A stretch of DNA of 64,000 nucleotides, taken from the NCBI RefSeq assembly GCF_002797315.1, contig NZ_KZ454936.1, positions 2,303,645-2,367,644 of the forward strand. The letters run 5' to 3'. Source of the stretch: Bacillus sp. FJAT-44742 (GTDB taxonomy: Bacteria; Bacillota; Bacilli; Bacillales; Marinococcaceae). The position numbers and the translations under genes are program-made. The notes under the pieces were generated by a model. That model saw only the letters and a program-made list of their open reading frames with translations, ran no database searches and was not told where the DNA came from. Of the stretch, positions 1 to 8,496 are shown one piece after another. Positions within the stretch are counted from its first letter, which is position 1. Every line of letters starts with the position of its first letter.

Positions 1-351
1 TTTTCTCGGTAGAAAACGGCGAATTTCCGCTTCATTGTATCCAACCTGCAAACGTTTTTCATCAAAAATAATCGGCCGTCTCAGTAACCCTGGATGTTCA
101 CTGATTAATTCGAATAATTGCTGCAAAGGCATGGATTCAAGCTCAACTTCTAGTTCTTGGAACACCTTGGATCTTTTAGATACAATTTCGTCGGTTCCAT
201 CTTCTGTCATTCGAACGACTTCTTTAACTTCATCCACGGTAAGAGGAGATGCAAATACGTTTCTCTCTTCATATGGAATATTATGTTCTTCCAGCCACGC
301 TCTTGCCTTCCGGCATGATGTGCAGCTTGGAGATGTGAGCAAGGTTACCAT
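1..351 (-). CDS. spx: Spx regulatory protein (3' end beyond window)
   Basis: Global thiol/oxidative-stress regulator of the ArsC/Spx fold, which binds the C-terminal domain of the RNA polymerase alpha subunit. 117 codons are present; the family length is about 131, so roughly 14 residues lie left of position 1. Visible hallmarks are the N-terminal [10 protein letters not shown] start, the CxxC redox switch at C10/C13, the [10 protein letters not shown] segment containing the glycine that contacts alpha, and a C-terminal [14 protein letters not shown]. The start at 351 has a GGGAGAGG ribosome site just upstream. As in B. subtilis, yjbC lies upstream on the same strand, but here a 45-residue gene sits between them. 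Near-identity to known Spx makes the call very secure. Confidence 0.97.
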   Translation of the reverse strand, partial: MVTLLTSPSCTSCRKARAWLEEHNIPYEERNVFASPLTVDEVKEVVRMTEDGTDEIVSKRSKVFQELEVELESMPLQQLFELISEHPGLLRRPIIFDEKRLQVGYNEAEIRRFLPRK

Positions 352-781
352 TGGTTGAAACCTCTCCCTTCAAAGAAACGATATATTATATTAAATAGTT
401 TTCCACGGTAGTTCTTCATCTTTACAAATATAATTATACAATAATTATTCTAATTTGGGTACATTTTTTAAAGATATTCGTTTTTTTTGACATACTTACA
501 TAATTCACAGCTTACTGATACGCACAATCTTTATATACCTTTTCTAAATTCTCAATAAACCTTTTTTTATTTTTTATAATAAAGACTTTGCTTTTTTTAC
601 ATTTTGTGGTTGATATTCAGTAAAAGATGCTCGCATGTACCAATCTCACAGCTTCCTCGGAAAAAAGAAAACTCCTTACGCTTTTACCTACAATCAAATT
701 TCTTATAGTAATAAACATTGAACTTTAACAGAGCTATAATAAAAAAGAAAACCGCAGTGGATAGCGGCTTTCTATTATGGT
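352..781. other. AT-rich intergenic region upstream of spx
   Basis: About 430 bases without a supported gene. It must carry the spx promoter, reading on the minus strand, and the terminator of the small gene at 782-919. Several TATAAT-like hexamers occur on the minus strand near 385 and 430, but none has a convincing -35 partner, so no promoter is assigned. Nothing else recognised. Confidence 0.5.
741..772 (-). terminator. Intrinsic terminator of the 45-residue gene
   Basis: On the minus strand the arms AGCCGC and GCGGTT can pair (one G-U) around an 8-base loop, followed by a T-rich run. It lies 10 bases after the stop of the 782-919 gene. The stem is short, so strength is uncertain. Confidence 0.5.
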
Positions 782-919
782 TCAGGCAGATGTCTTTGTT
801 GGCTGGGCAGGGCCTCTTTCAGGCTGAGGCAGTCTATTAAGATCCTTTAAATTCTTCCTCAGCATATCACGAAGGACCTCTCTTTTATTTTTGCGTTTCA
901 GCTTTTGTTTGTTTTTCAT
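782..919 (-). CDS. Small basic protein, 45 residues, unknown
   Basis: Encodes a Lys/Arg-rich peptide beginning MKNKQKLKRKNKREVLRDML and ending PQPERGPAQPTKTSA. The start at 919 is preceded by AAGGAGGGAGAAATA, an excellent ribosome site. A longer in-frame extension to 1024 lacks such a site and is less likely. No family is recognised with confidence; the charge pattern superficially resembles small Fur-regulated basic proteins of Bacillus, but the characteristic residues are not seen. It lies between yjbC and spx, in the same orientation, followed by a hairpin terminator. Confidence 0.6.
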   Translation of the reverse strand: MKNKQKLKRKNKREVLRDMLRKNLKDLNRLPQPERGPAQPTKTSA

Positions 920-1039
920 TATTTCTCCCTCCTTGTGAAAGAGATGTTCAGAATACACTTTGCTTGATTGACAACCAATATTAGAACATGCTCTGACAAA
1001 AAGAGGATGGTACCTTGAAACCATAGAGGATGAGCAGTT

Positions 1040-1612
1040 CTAAACTTCTTCTTTCTTCCGTTCTGATGCCTTTTCAGTGTAAGTCAGAACTTCATCAACA
1101 TCCTGATAGGATTCTCCATATAACTGCTGGTCCTTGTACGTATGAATGTTTTCATAAGTGTGCTTCATCTTCTCATAAATGGTTTCCTCTGATTCATTCC
1201 CTGGAGACCAATATAAAATCTCTAACGTGTTCACTTCTTTAGTTGCTAAGGAACGGCGGCTATAGCCTATCGACTTTGCATGTTTAAACCCTTCCCGCTG
1301 ATAAAAACGAAGTCTTTTTTCACTATCTGTGTCTTCGTAGTCTAGTGGCTCTACTTCAAGTATAATTGGTTTTCCTTTTTTCTTCAACTTATCTATAAGC
1401 TTATGGCCCAAGCCTTGTCCCCGGCTTTTCTTCGAAACAAATAGATAGTCAATGAAGACAAAGTCTTCTGTTTCCACATACATAATGACATGATGAGGGC
1501 CTTCATCTTTACGGTAAATGTCACCTTTTTCTTTTAAAAGCAGCTCCATATGCTCCTTCGACTTCATTTCTTCTATAGGGAAATACTGGTTCAGCTTTTC
1601 GTACCAATTCAT
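1040..1612 (-). CDS. yjbC: GNAT-family N-acetyltransferase YjbC
   Basis: Predicted 190-residue GCN5-type acetyltransferase, cytosolic, substrate unknown. The acetyl-CoA-binding motif is VSKKSRGQGLGHKLIDKLK (Q/RxxGxG/A type) around residues 65-85, preceded by the FIDYLFV beta strand. The sequence closely follows B. subtilis YjbC from MNWYEKL to ENIHTYKD. The start at 1612 (MNWYEKL) is preferred over an upstream ATG at 1645, because GGAGG lies 12 bases ahead and homology begins there. In B. subtilis yjbC is co-transcribed with spx and responds to envelope stress sigma factors. The same grouping survives here, with a small gene between. Confidence 0.93.
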   Translation of the reverse strand: MNWYEKLNQYFPIEEMKSKEHMELLLKEKGDIYRKDEGPHHVIMYVETEDFVFIDYLFVSKKSRGQGLGHKLIDKLKKKGKPIILEVEPLDYEDTDSEKRLRFYQREGFKHAKSIGYSRRSLATKEVNTLEILYWSPGNESEETIYEKMKHTYENIHTYKDQQLYGESYQDVDEVLTYTEKASERKKEEV

Positions 1613-1790
1613 ATGGTTACTATAACCTCCATTTGTCTTCTCCACTACATTATACGAGAATTCTGATTATTTTGGAACCACCTGACTTTAGTTTCCGCAC
1701 CCTTCCACCTTTTATCCATACTGCACCAAAGTCATTATTCTCCCTAAGGTCTTTTTTACAGAATACTATATGTAACCTAATGTAGCCATT

Positions 1791-1840
1791 AAAAAAGACG
1801 CCTCATTCCTGTCACGAGTATTGGACTGGAATAAGACATC
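1791..1840 (-). terminator. Intrinsic terminator of the putative glycoside hydrolase gene
   Basis: On the minus strand a 13-base arm GATGTCTTATTCC pairs with GGAATGAGGCGTC (three G-U pairs) around an 18-base loop, followed directly by TTTTTT. It starts 10 bases after the stop codon at 1850. Confidence 0.85.
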
Positions 1841-1849
1841 CTTTTTGTT

Positions 1850-3061
1850 TTAATCTAATGGAGTGTAATCTACCCCTTCGGTATAATTATTACTTGCATT
1901 CCACAGCAGGAATTCATCAATGCCATTTTCGTTTAAGGCCCTGATTTGAGCTTCCACCTCTTCTACTCCATAAGGGATATAGTTACCGGCCCCAAGGTAG
2001 CTCGCTGTGAAGTCCTGAATCCAAGGTCTTGATACCGGTGGGTCATCAAGCTGTCCCAGCACTTCATTTTCTACTTGAGCATAGGCATCGGTCAGTTCGT
2101 ATGGGTACAAGTCCGGCTTGTCTAATCCAAAGTGAGGAGTCCAGTGACTCGGATAAATCATAGAAGAAATAACATCTACATTTTCTGAAATTTTAACGAT
2201 ATTCTGTCCAATGCCGGGAGCGTTTTCCACTGTAAATGCATAACCAAAAACATCAACCGAAACATCTACATCATAGGCGCCTCCTAGCCTCTCCCTGGCA
2301 TGTGCCACAAAGTCGGATACAGCATCCACTCTCGCTTCCACATCATCATCACTGTCAGCGTAATTTCCATGGTCATAATCTAACACATCGTACCTGTTTT
2401 CAAATCCTTCCGGAAAACGCACATAGTCAAACTGAATTTCCTGGAAACCCAGCTGGGCTGCTTTTTCAGCAATGTCAATGTTATAATCCCAAACTTCTTC
2501 AACAAACGGGTTCACAAAGGCTTCTCCTCTGTTATTTTTCCATACTTCCCCATCTTGAGTGAAAGACCATTCCGGTCTTTCTTCTGCTAGTACAGTATCT
2601 TTAAAAACAACCACACGAGCTATCGGATATATTTCATGTTCTTCGAGGGTAGCCATCATTTCCTCAGGGTCATTAATCCATTCCTGGCTGATATCCATGT
2701 ACGGAGAATCTTCGTTTGGCCTGAATGTCAGGTGGCCATGATCATCCTTGACATCAATAACCATCGCGTTTAGCTCCGTTTCGTTTGTCAATTCAATAAG
2801 TTCATTAAACTTGGAGCCACCTGCTGAGTGTCCGGTTACAAACGTCCCTCGAACTGCATCTGGATATTCAAAGGTGTAACCGGACTCATAACGAAAACGC
2901 AGCATTCTTTCTGGCAATTCTCTTTCTTTTGCTTCTGATACTTTATGACTATGCTGTCCAACGTCAGACGTTTCTTCAGCTTTTGCAGATTCAGGAGAGA
3001 TAAACAACACGGTAGACAACAATGCTGTCCCTGCTCCTATAGCATATTTTTTCATTTTCAC
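1850..3061 (-). CDS. Secreted putative glycoside hydrolase (DUF4015 family)
   Basis: 403 residues. An N-terminal signal peptide (MKMKKYAIGAGTALLST..., cleavage probably after SAKA, about residue 28) is followed by a TIM-barrel-like domain of the DUF4015 putative glycosyl hydrolase type. Conserved segments seen are VRGTFVTGHSAGG, NAMVIDVKDDHGHL, YPIARVVVFKD, FQEIQFDYVRFPEGF, DVFGYAF, VDVISSMIYPSHW and RPWIQDFTASY. Acidic residues in IDVKDD and FDYVRFPE are the likely catalytic candidates by analogy with related hydrolases; this is inference. The mature protein is rich in Asp/Glu, as in halophilic exported proteins. It is transcribed alone, divergent from the HD gene. Substrate is unknown, possibly a polysaccharide or peptidoglycan-associated sugar. 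Confidence 0.85.
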   Translation of the reverse strand: MKMKKYAIGAGTALLSTVLFISPESAKAEETSDVGQHSHKVSEAKERELPERMLRFRYESGYTFEYPDAVRGTFVTGHSAGGSKFNELIELTNETELNAMVIDVKDDHGHLTFRPNEDSPYMDISQEWINDPEEMMATLEEHEIYPIARVVVFKDTVLAEERPEWSFTQDGEVWKNNRGEAFVNPFVEEVWDYNIDIAEKAAQLGFQEIQFDYVRFPEGFENRYDVLDYDHGNYADSDDDVEARVDAVSDFVAHARERLGGAYDVDVSVDVFGYAFTVENAPGIGQNIVKISENVDVISSMIYPSHWTPHFGLDKPDLYPYELTDAYAQVENEVLGQLDDPPVSRPWIQDFTASYLGAGNYIPYGVEEVEAQIRALNENGIDEFLLWNASNNYTEGVDYTPLD

Positions 3062-3491
3062 ACTGCCCCTTTTATGTATAGTTCACATTCTGATTCCTAA
3101 TTTCCTGACAAATATTTGGAATAAATATCATTTTCAATATACTTTCTTCCAAAATTATACTACGCTCAAGATTGCATACCAATAGATTTAGGGAAAAATT
3201 TCATTTCTTTTCCAACTTTCTTTGTTACTCCTCCCGCGATATGTCATTATCTCCCTTCTCTCGCAATTTTTTATTATTTCTCGTCGCAAGGTTTGTTTTC
3301 CCTGTCTATATTGAAGAAAACCAGTAAAATGCAATTTAAATTGTGACGAATACCTTGTATATATTGTGACTAAGATAATATAGGCAGCGGTAAACTAAAA
3401 CGTTTAAATTTCACTTGCAAGTATGTTTGGAAATCGTTATAATAGTAAAAATATATTTAGAAGAGACTAAAAGTATAGGAGGGATTTTGGT
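3062..3491. other. Divergent intergenic region
   Basis: About 430 AT-rich bases between the glycoside hydrolase (minus) and the HD gene (plus). The only well-formed element recognised is the plus-strand promoter at 3415-3443. The ribosome site of the minus gene is AAAGGGGCAGTG just above 3061. No gene or repeat recognised. Confidence 0.5.
3415..3443 (+). promoter_or_regulatory. SigA-type promoter for the HD-domain gene
   Basis: TTGCAA (3415-3420) and a perfect TATAAT (3438-3443) are separated by exactly 17 bases. The start codon follows about 48 bases downstream. Confidence 0.7.
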
Positions 3492-4028
3492 ATGAGACAA
3501 GTAACGCTATTACAAATATTTAATCACCCGATTGCCCAAAAATATGTAAAGCGAGCTGGTCTGGCCCATGCCATTTCTGCCTCCTATCACGCATTTCGTC
3601 TTTCTCACGAATACGGAGTGAATCCCGACCTTGCTGCAAAAGCAGCCTTCCTTCATGATATGGGGCATTATACGTGGTATAAAAATGGAGAGTGGGACTT
3701 TAATTTATATAAAGAAAATGACATTCACGCCATCAAGGGAGCTGAACGGGCTCATAAATTATTAGTGAGGCTTGGTGAAGACCGGCGTTTTGCAAAAGAG
3801 ATTGCATTAGCAATTCTGCTTCACACAGACTCTTATCTGCCTGAAGCCGATTTAAACCGAAGTAACCTTCAGCGAGTCGTCGCACTCGCAGATGAAATGG
3901 ACGAGGAACCAAACGGACGTCACCATTACCGCCGCATTTCCGAAGAAAAGGCTTATGAAAAGCTGAAACAGCTGGATGGAATGATTGAGAAAGCTCTTTA
4001 TGAAAGAAAGCTTAAAGAATCGGTGTAG
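3492..4028 (+). CDS. HD-domain phosphohydrolase
   Basis: 178-residue predicted metal-dependent phosphohydrolase of the HD superfamily, cytosolic. Metal-ligand candidates are H25/H33 in the region GLAHAISASYHA, the HDMGH signature at about residues 54-58, and the downstream HTD in AILLHTDSY. It resembles compact bacterial HD proteins of the YpgQ/YedJ type, some of which hydrolyse nucleotides, but the substrate cannot be told from sequence. The start follows GGAGGG at a good distance and lies behind a clear promoter. It is a single-gene unit ending in a bidirectional terminator. Confidence 0.85.
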   Translation: MRQVTLLQIFNHPIAQKYVKRAGLAHAISASYHAFRLSHEYGVNPDLAAKAAFLHDMGHYTWYKNGEWDFNLYKENDIHAIKGAERAHKLLVRLGEDRRFAKEIALAILLHTDSYLPEADLNRSNLQRVVALADEMDEEPNGRHHYRRISEEKAYEKLKQLDGMIEKALYERKLKESV

Positions 4029-4064
4029 CTTTACCAAATATCGGGTGATCAGCCAAGTAAATTA

Positions 4065-4108
4065 AAAAAGCCATCAACCCCCTTTAACAAGGCTTGATGG
4101 CTTTTTTG
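4065..4108. terminator. Bidirectional intrinsic terminator
   Basis: AAAAAGCCATCAA and TTGATGGCTTTTTT form a perfect stem flanked by A and T runs. It serves the HD gene (plus) and the dehydrogenase operon (minus), which converge here. Confidence 0.93.
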
Positions 4109-4978
4109 TTATTTGCTTTTTACATATTTGTATAAAGCGCTCATGTCTTCTTTACCTAATTCCATCTCTTCTGCTTTTGCAAAAGCCTTGGTTATACTTT
4201 GACCAAATTCTAAAGAAACATTTGCTTCCTCAGCCATTGCACTCATCAGTCTAAGGTCTTTATGAAGGAGTTCAAGGGCAAAGCCTGGTGTGTACTGCTC
4301 TTTGGCAATAAAATCAGGATAATGCCTGTCATAAATTCTGCTCTGAGCAAAACTTTTACTAAGAACACTATAAAGAAGGTCCCGGTCAATACCAGCTTCA
4401 GTCGCCAGATGCATCGCTTCACTTACAGCCATGGTATGCATACCGACAAAATACTGGTTGATCAGCTTCACTTTCGTCCCGCTGCCGGATGGGCCGGCAT
4501 ATGTAATATTCTCGCCGACTGTTTCAAGAATTGGGGTGACTTCCTGAAACACCTTCTCATCCCCGCCAACCATAATGGCTAAAGTTGCTGCTTCTGCCCC
4601 AGTTGTGCCTCCGCTAATCGGTGCATCTAAAAAGTGCACCCCTTTCTCATTAGCCTGTTCATAAATTTTCACATTCAGTTCTGGGGAAACCGTACTAAAA
4701 TCAATGATCGTCAATCCTTCTTTCGCATGTTCAAGAAGGCCGTCTTTCCCCAGAATCATATTCTCCACATCATCCGGCATAGGCAGACATGTCATGACAA
4801 CATCAGCTTCTTTTGCCAATTGGCTAACAGATTTCCCCACTTTTCCGCCTTGTCCGGCAAACTTCTCTTCTTTTCCTTGAGAACGGTTTTTGCCGTAGAC
4901 TTCATAGCCAGCTTTCACAAGATTTACAGCCATGGGAAGTCCCATATTCCCAAGCCCTATGTATGCTAATTTTGTCAT
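4109..4978 (-). CDS. NAD(P)-dependent dehydrogenase, 3-hydroxyisobutyrate dehydrogenase family
   Basis: 289-residue beta-hydroxyacid dehydrogenase. The N-terminal Rossmann motif is AYIGLGNMGLPMAVNLVKAG, the substrate-binding signature FLDAPISGGTTGA lies at about residues 117-129, and the catalytic lysine region is GSGTKVKLINQYFVG. These are hallmarks of the 3-hydroxyisobutyrate/tartronate-semialdehyde reductase family; the exact hydroxyacid substrate is not decided by sequence. The start at 4978 has AAGGAGG at ideal spacing, so an upstream in-frame ATG is discarded. It lies 22 bases after the YciI-like gene in an apparent two-gene operon. Confidence 0.92.
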   Translation of the reverse strand: MTKLAYIGLGNMGLPMAVNLVKAGYEVYGKNRSQGKEEKFAGQGGKVGKSVSQLAKEADVVMTCLPMPDDVENMILGKDGLLEHAKEGLTIIDFSTVSPELNVKIYEQANEKGVHFLDAPISGGTTGAEAATLAIMVGGDEKVFQEVTPILETVGENITYAGPSGSGTKVKLINQYFVGMHTMAVSEAMHLATEAGIDRDLLYSVLSKSFAQSRIYDRHYPDFIAKEQYTPGFALELLHKDLRLMSAMAEEANVSLEFGQSITKAFAKAEEMELGKEDMSALYKYVKSK

Positions 4979-5000
4979 TGATCTTCCTCCTTCCGGCTCT

Positions 5001-5273
5001 TTATTTCCAGTGATCAGACACCAATGCCCATTCATGGACTTCAAAATCTCTTGCCCCTTCGGACACAAATGGATCCTGCTTCACCAGTTCTTCAACTTCT
5101 TGCTGGGATTCTCCTTTATAGATGACCAATCCTCCTGCGCCATCTACAAAGCGTCCATAAGCAGGGATCGTTCCTTCGTCTTTTAGTTTGTTTAAGAAAT
5201 CTAAATGAGCTTGTCTGTATTTGTCACTAAGCTCCTTATCTTTCATTGGTAAAAATGCTGCAAAATACTTCAT
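5001..5273 (-). CDS. YciI-family protein
   Basis: 90-residue small alpha+beta protein of the YciI family. It opens MKYFAAFLPMKD and contains the conserved segment DPFVSEGARDFEVHEWA. Family members are dimeric ferredoxin-like folds sometimes proposed to have dehydrochlorinase or accessory roles; function here is unknown. The start at 5273 has GGGAGGAGAGG upstream. It is first in a two-gene operon with the hydroxyacid dehydrogenase, suggesting a shared catabolic role, which is inference only. Confidence 0.85.
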   Translation of the reverse strand: MKYFAAFLPMKDKELSDKYRQAHLDFLNKLKDEGTIPAYGRFVDGAGGLVIYKGESQQEVEELVKQDPFVSEGARDFEVHEWALVSDHWK

Positions 5274-5458
5274 CTTACCTCTCCTCCCAAATTCCAGCAA
5301 AGGGCTGGACAATAGTATAAATTTTCAAAATGTTACTTTCACCTATTTATTTTAAACTTGTTTTCTATATAGATAAAGTATTTTGTTTTCCGGTGTTAGG
5401 TTTTATTTATTCATGCCTTTTCCCATGAATAAAACGGCCAATTATTCAAAATTTTCCA

Positions 5459-5487
5459 TTGACTGGGTACGAAAGCGGTGGTATGTT
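5459..5487 (+). promoter_or_regulatory. SigA-type promoter of the riboswitch transcript
   Basis: TTGACT (5459-5464) and TATGTT (5482-5487) with a 17-base spacer. The predicted start site near 5494 puts the aptamer at the very 5' end of the RNA. Confidence 0.7.
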
Positions 5488-5503
5488 TAGCTTGTAAACA
5501 AGG

Positions 5504-5623
5504 TTCATTTAAAGGGGAGTAGCGTCCAAATGGTTGGCGGGTCGTCATGACAGTGAGTTTCTCACTCGGTCCGTTGAGCTTTGAAGTCCATGTGACTCAA
5601 GGTACGCAAGACCTTTTTATGAA
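5504..5623 (+). promoter_or_regulatory. yybP-ykoY manganese riboswitch aptamer
   Basis: The family's invariant blocks are present: AAAGGGGAGTAGCG at 5511-5524 and the 3' block GGTACGCAAGACCTTT, with the intervening GGGTCGTCATGACAGTGAG hairpin. P1 pairs TTCATTTAAAGG (5504-5515) with CCTTTTTATGAA (5612-5623). Members of this class sense Mn2+ and turn on exporters. The 3' strand of P1 overlaps the 5' strand of the following terminator, so metal binding should favour read-through. Confidence 0.9.
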
Positions 5624-5674
5624 AGCTTTTTGGGCGGAGAAAACCAGAAGGCTTTTATAAAAGGGTCTTTTTTT
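5608..5674 (+). terminator. Riboswitch-controlled intrinsic terminator
   Basis: AAGACC...GAAAGC (5608 on) pairs with GGCTTTTATAAAAGGGTCTT, ending in TTTTTTT at 5668-5674. The 5' arm shares 5612-5623 with riboswitch P1, making the two structures mutually exclusive. Confidence 0.85.
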
Positions 5675-5755
5675 GTGGTAAAAGCTCCCTCCTTTTTCTA
5701 ATGAAAAGGCCTGAAAATGTCCTTACTATTACGGAGGGAAAAGGAGACAAACACT

Positions 5756-6739
5756 ATGGCGTTCTTTTTATTTACTATTGCCGCCATTTTCACCGTGCTG
5801 GCCGCAATCAAACTTTCCACTTATGCCGATGTCTTAAGTGAGAAGTCAAAGCTTGGAGGATTGCTGGTAGGAACGCTTCTTTTAGCAGGGGCAACCTCCC
5901 TTCCTGAAGTGACAACCAGTTTAACAGCCGTTGTGCTTGATAATCCAGACATTGCTGTTGGAAATGTATTAGGAAGCAATATGTTTAACCTGCTGATCAT
6001 CGCAGTATTTGATTTGTTTTACCGTAAGGAAAAGCTCTTTGGTCAAACTTCTAAATCTCATGCTTATACATCAAGTTTAGGAATGTTTTTAGGCTTAATG
6101 GTCATCTTTGCTCTCTTTGTCAGAACCGATATTTCCATTCTTGGCATTGGCCTTGATTCTCTTCTTATTCTTGCCGTGTATATAGGCGGGATGGTTTTAA
6201 TCAGCAGAGTAAAAGGAGAAGCCCCGGTCCAGGGGAATGAAGAGGAATCAGACTACCATACACACGCCATTTCGTTAAAGCGAGCAAAGATAGGGTTTCT
6301 TATTGCTGCAGTAATCATACTGCTTGCCGGTTCTGTTCTTACAATTACAGGAGATCAGATTGCTGTCATTACGGGCCTGGGCTCAAGCTTTGTAGGAAGC
6401 TTCCTTATTGCAGCTTCCACATCCTTGCCAGAGGCTGTCTCAGTGCTAGTGGCTCTTCAATTAAAGAACCACAACCTAGCTTTAGGCTCCATTCTTGGAA
6501 GTAACCTCTTTAACATTATTTTGTTGTTTGTCACAGATTTGGCTTATCAGCCTGCTCCAATTCTTCAGGCTGTAAGTGATGTTCATATGATTACGGCAGT
6601 TGCTGTAACAATTCTGTCAGCTATCGTCCTCTTGTCTATCTTTCGAGGACGCAAGGATCATATTACTTTTTATCCCCTGCCTTCAGCTGTATTGATTGTT
6701 TTTTATTTTGTCTCCTCATATTTAATATTCATTGCTTAA
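5756..6739 (+). CDS. Sodium/calcium exchanger-family cation transporter (CaCA superfamily)
   Basis: 327-residue membrane protein with about ten hydrophobic segments in two homologous halves. Each half holds an alpha-repeat: GATSLPEVTT with GNVLGSNMFNLL near the N-terminus and AASTSLPEAVSVL with GSILGSNLFNIILL in the second half. The conserved acidic E residues coordinate the cation. The central hydrophilic loop (QGNEEESDYHTHA) separates the halves. The start at 5756 follows AAGGAG; an upstream ATG at 5717 is unlikely. Placement behind an Mn2+ riboswitch implies manganese (perhaps also calcium) efflux under metal excess, rather than simple Na+/Ca2+ exchange. Monocistronic. Confidence 0.92.
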   Translation: MAFFLFTIAAIFTVLAAIKLSTYADVLSEKSKLGGLLVGTLLLAGATSLPEVTTSLTAVVLDNPDIAVGNVLGSNMFNLLIIAVFDLFYRKEKLFGQTSKSHAYTSSLGMFLGLMVIFALFVRTDISILGIGLDSLLILAVYIGGMVLISRVKGEAPVQGNEEESDYHTHAISLKRAKIGFLIAAVIILLAGSVLTITGDQIAVITGLGSSFVGSFLIAASTSLPEAVSVLVALQLKNHNLALGSILGSNLFNIILLFVTDLAYQPAPILQAVSDVHMITAVAVTILSAIVLLSIFRGRKDHITFYPLPSAVLIVFYFVSSYLIFIA

Positions 6740-6759
6740 ATAAACAAGTCATCGTAAAA

Positions 6760-6822
6760 AGCGAGTGAAATTGAACTTGAACTGGTGGCGCACCGTATTT
6801 AAGTGCAAGCGAGGTGCCATGT
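6760..6822. repeat. Partial copy of a degenerate dispersed intergenic repeat
   Basis: The segment ending in TTTAAGTGCAAGCGAG (6798-6813) resembles the 3' part of the longer copies at 17284-17450 and 39034-39155, which end in CTTAAGATTCAAGCGAG and CCTAAGGGGCAAGCGAG. Confidence 0.4.
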
Positions 6823-6837
6823 AAAACAAGAAAAATG

Positions 6838-6874
6838 AAAAATGACTCTCACCAGCAGGTGAGGGTCATTTTTT
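6838..6874. terminator. Bidirectional intrinsic terminator
   Basis: A 13-bp perfect stem (AATGACTCTCACC / GGTGAGGGTCATT) with a 4-base loop, flanked by AAAAA and TTTTTT. It separates the convergent exchanger and DMT transporter genes. Confidence 0.95.
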
Positions 6875-6911
6875 ATCTGGTTGTTGTCAACCTCGTTCAT
6901 TTCAGTTTTCC

Positions 6912-7808
6912 TTAAGTAAAAAGGATGATCATAGCTACTCCGCCTACAATTGTGAAAGCGGCTGCCAATGTATACCCATAAATTTTCTCCTCCTGCCTAA
7001 GAAACAGTTTACTTAAAATAATAGTCAACATGGGCTCTAATGCAGCTACCACAGCTACATAAGAAACTGGTATAAACATAATTGCAGAAAAAAAACAGAT
7101 CATAGCAAAGCTTGTAAAGACACCAGCTCCTATATAATATATGTTTTTTGCTTTTATCTGCCGCTTTATTTGAGTAAAGATACGCGTTTCCCTTGCTTCC
7201 ACGGATAAAAATAGTATCGAAGCTACTGAAGCCGAAATAAACGCTCCTAAAAACGGGTCCGACATGCTCTCCATTCCTGGCTTCCGAAAAGCCTGACCGA
7301 TCCCAAACACAACGGCAGAAGTCAGCGCTATGAAGTAACCCTTTCTCTCTCTTCCTTTATCCACAGATAAATCTGGGCCTTGCTGAACCATATAATAACC
7401 CTGGATGAAAAGGCCGCATAATACAAGAATGATACCAACCAAGGGAAGACCTGCCACTGCTTCTCCCAAAAAAAGCACAGCAAAAAGTACGGTGAACATA
7501 GGCGCACTGTTCTTAACAGCTGTTCCCCTCGTTGGTCCAATATGCCGAAAACTCATAAATAAAGTGGTTCTCCCAAGAAATGTTGTAAATACACCTGCCA
7601 GGGCAAACCACCCTAACCCCTGCCAAGTTATTGGCTGTCCTTCTGTAAGGAGTCTGAAAAGTAAAGCGGCACCCCCCAATACGATAAGATTCACCAATAA
7701 CGTTGTCAGTACTCCATTATCTTTTTGTGAATGGGCCATCCCTTTTCTTACTAAGATGTTGCTGATCGCAAAACAAAGCCCTGTTAACAAAGCCAGGATA
7801 AATCCCAT
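6912..7808 (-). CDS. DMT-superfamily permease (EamA domains)
   Basis: 298-residue integral membrane protein with ten predicted hydrophobic segments arranged as two EamA repeats (about residues 1-135 and 155-295). Typical signals are the N-terminal ALLTGLCFAISNILVRKGM and the second-repeat end AALEPMLTIILSKLFLRQEE. The family exports amino acids, nucleotides or other metabolites; the substrate here is unknown. The start at 7808 follows AGGAGGG with proper spacing. The next gene upstream on the same strand (TlpA-like) ends 70 bases away, so they may be co-transcribed. Confidence 0.88.
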   Translation of the reverse strand: MGFILALLTGLCFAISNILVRKGMAHSQKDNGVLTTLLVNLIVLGGAALLFRLLTEGQPITWQGLGWFALAGVFTTFLGRTTLFMSFRHIGPTRGTAVKNSAPMFTVLFAVLFLGEAVAGLPLVGIILVLCGLFIQGYYMVQQGPDLSVDKGRERKGYFIALTSAVVFGIGQAFRKPGMESMSDPFLGAFISASVASILFLSVEARETRIFTQIKRQIKAKNIYYIGAGVFTSFAMICFFSAIMFIPVSYVAVVAALEPMLTIILSKLFLRQEEKIYGYTLAAAFTIVGGVAMIILFT

Positions 7809-7877
7809 GATTAGCCCTCCTGCTGCCGTCTTAAGTAACATATCTGTGTTTCATCGTATGGCAGCAGGAGACTATTG

Positions 7878-8429
7878 TCAATTTTTTCTAAAGTGTTTCT
7901 TAAGTTCCTCTTGATGCACAGGCCCGAAGTATCTTTTTTCTATTTTCCCCTCTGCATCAATGATATAAGTCATTGGCACTCCGGTTACCTGGTACTTTTG
8001 AGAAGACGTTCCGGTTTTGTCGATTAAAACAGGCATTGATAATTGAAAATGACGGGAGAAGTTCTCTAGGTCCTTTCCTTGTGCTTCTTGTGCCGCAACA
8101 TTAACCGCAAACATTTTTATTCCTGTTCCTTTTTCCTCCTGGTACAGTTGAGACAAGGCAGGAAGCTCTTCCTGGCAAACACTGCACCACGTAGTAAAAA
8201 AGGTAAGAATGACGGTTTCTCCGTAATAATCAGATAACGTCACCTCTCCTCCTGCAAGAGAAGGCAGGGAGAAGTCAGGTGCTTTCATCCCGGCTTCTAT
8301 TCCTTCTTTTTCAATGGGCTGAACAACTTCTTTGACCGGCGCTTCCCAATTTTGATACATTAACCCCAATAAAAAAAACAGCCCGCAAAACAAAACAAAT
8401 ATGAGTCTGCCTTTACCTGTTTTCATCAT
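7878..8429 (-). CDS. Membrane-anchored TlpA/ResA-like thiol-disulfide oxidoreductase
   Basis: 183 residues. An N-terminal signal anchor (RLIFVLFCGLFFLLGLMY) is followed by an extracytoplasmic thioredoxin-fold domain with the motif TTWCSVCQEELP (CxxC at about residues 82-85), a conserved TGVPMTYIID cis-proline strand and the AhpC/TSA-like start KAPDFSLPSLAG. Such proteins reduce disulfides of exported proteins, for example apocytochrome c, outside the membrane. GGAGAGGAG precedes two adjacent ATG codons, so the start may be 8429 or 8426. Both active-site residues are encoded by ordinary cysteine codons, in contrast to the two redoxins near 33 and 36 kb. Confidence 0.9.
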   Translation of the reverse strand: MMKTGKGRLIFVLFCGLFFLLGLMYQNWEAPVKEVVQPIEKEGIEAGMKAPDFSLPSLAGGEVTLSDYYGETVILTFFTTWCSVCQEELPALSQLYQEEKGTGIKMFAVNVAAQEAQGKDLENFSRHFQLSMPVLIDKTGTSSQKYQVTGVPMTYIIDAEGKIEKRYFGPVHQEELKKHFRKN

Positions 8430-8496
8430 GCTCTCCTCTCCGGGTCCGGGATTTTATTTTATGTCCCTCTATTATTTTTTGAAAGGAGCCCTGCTC

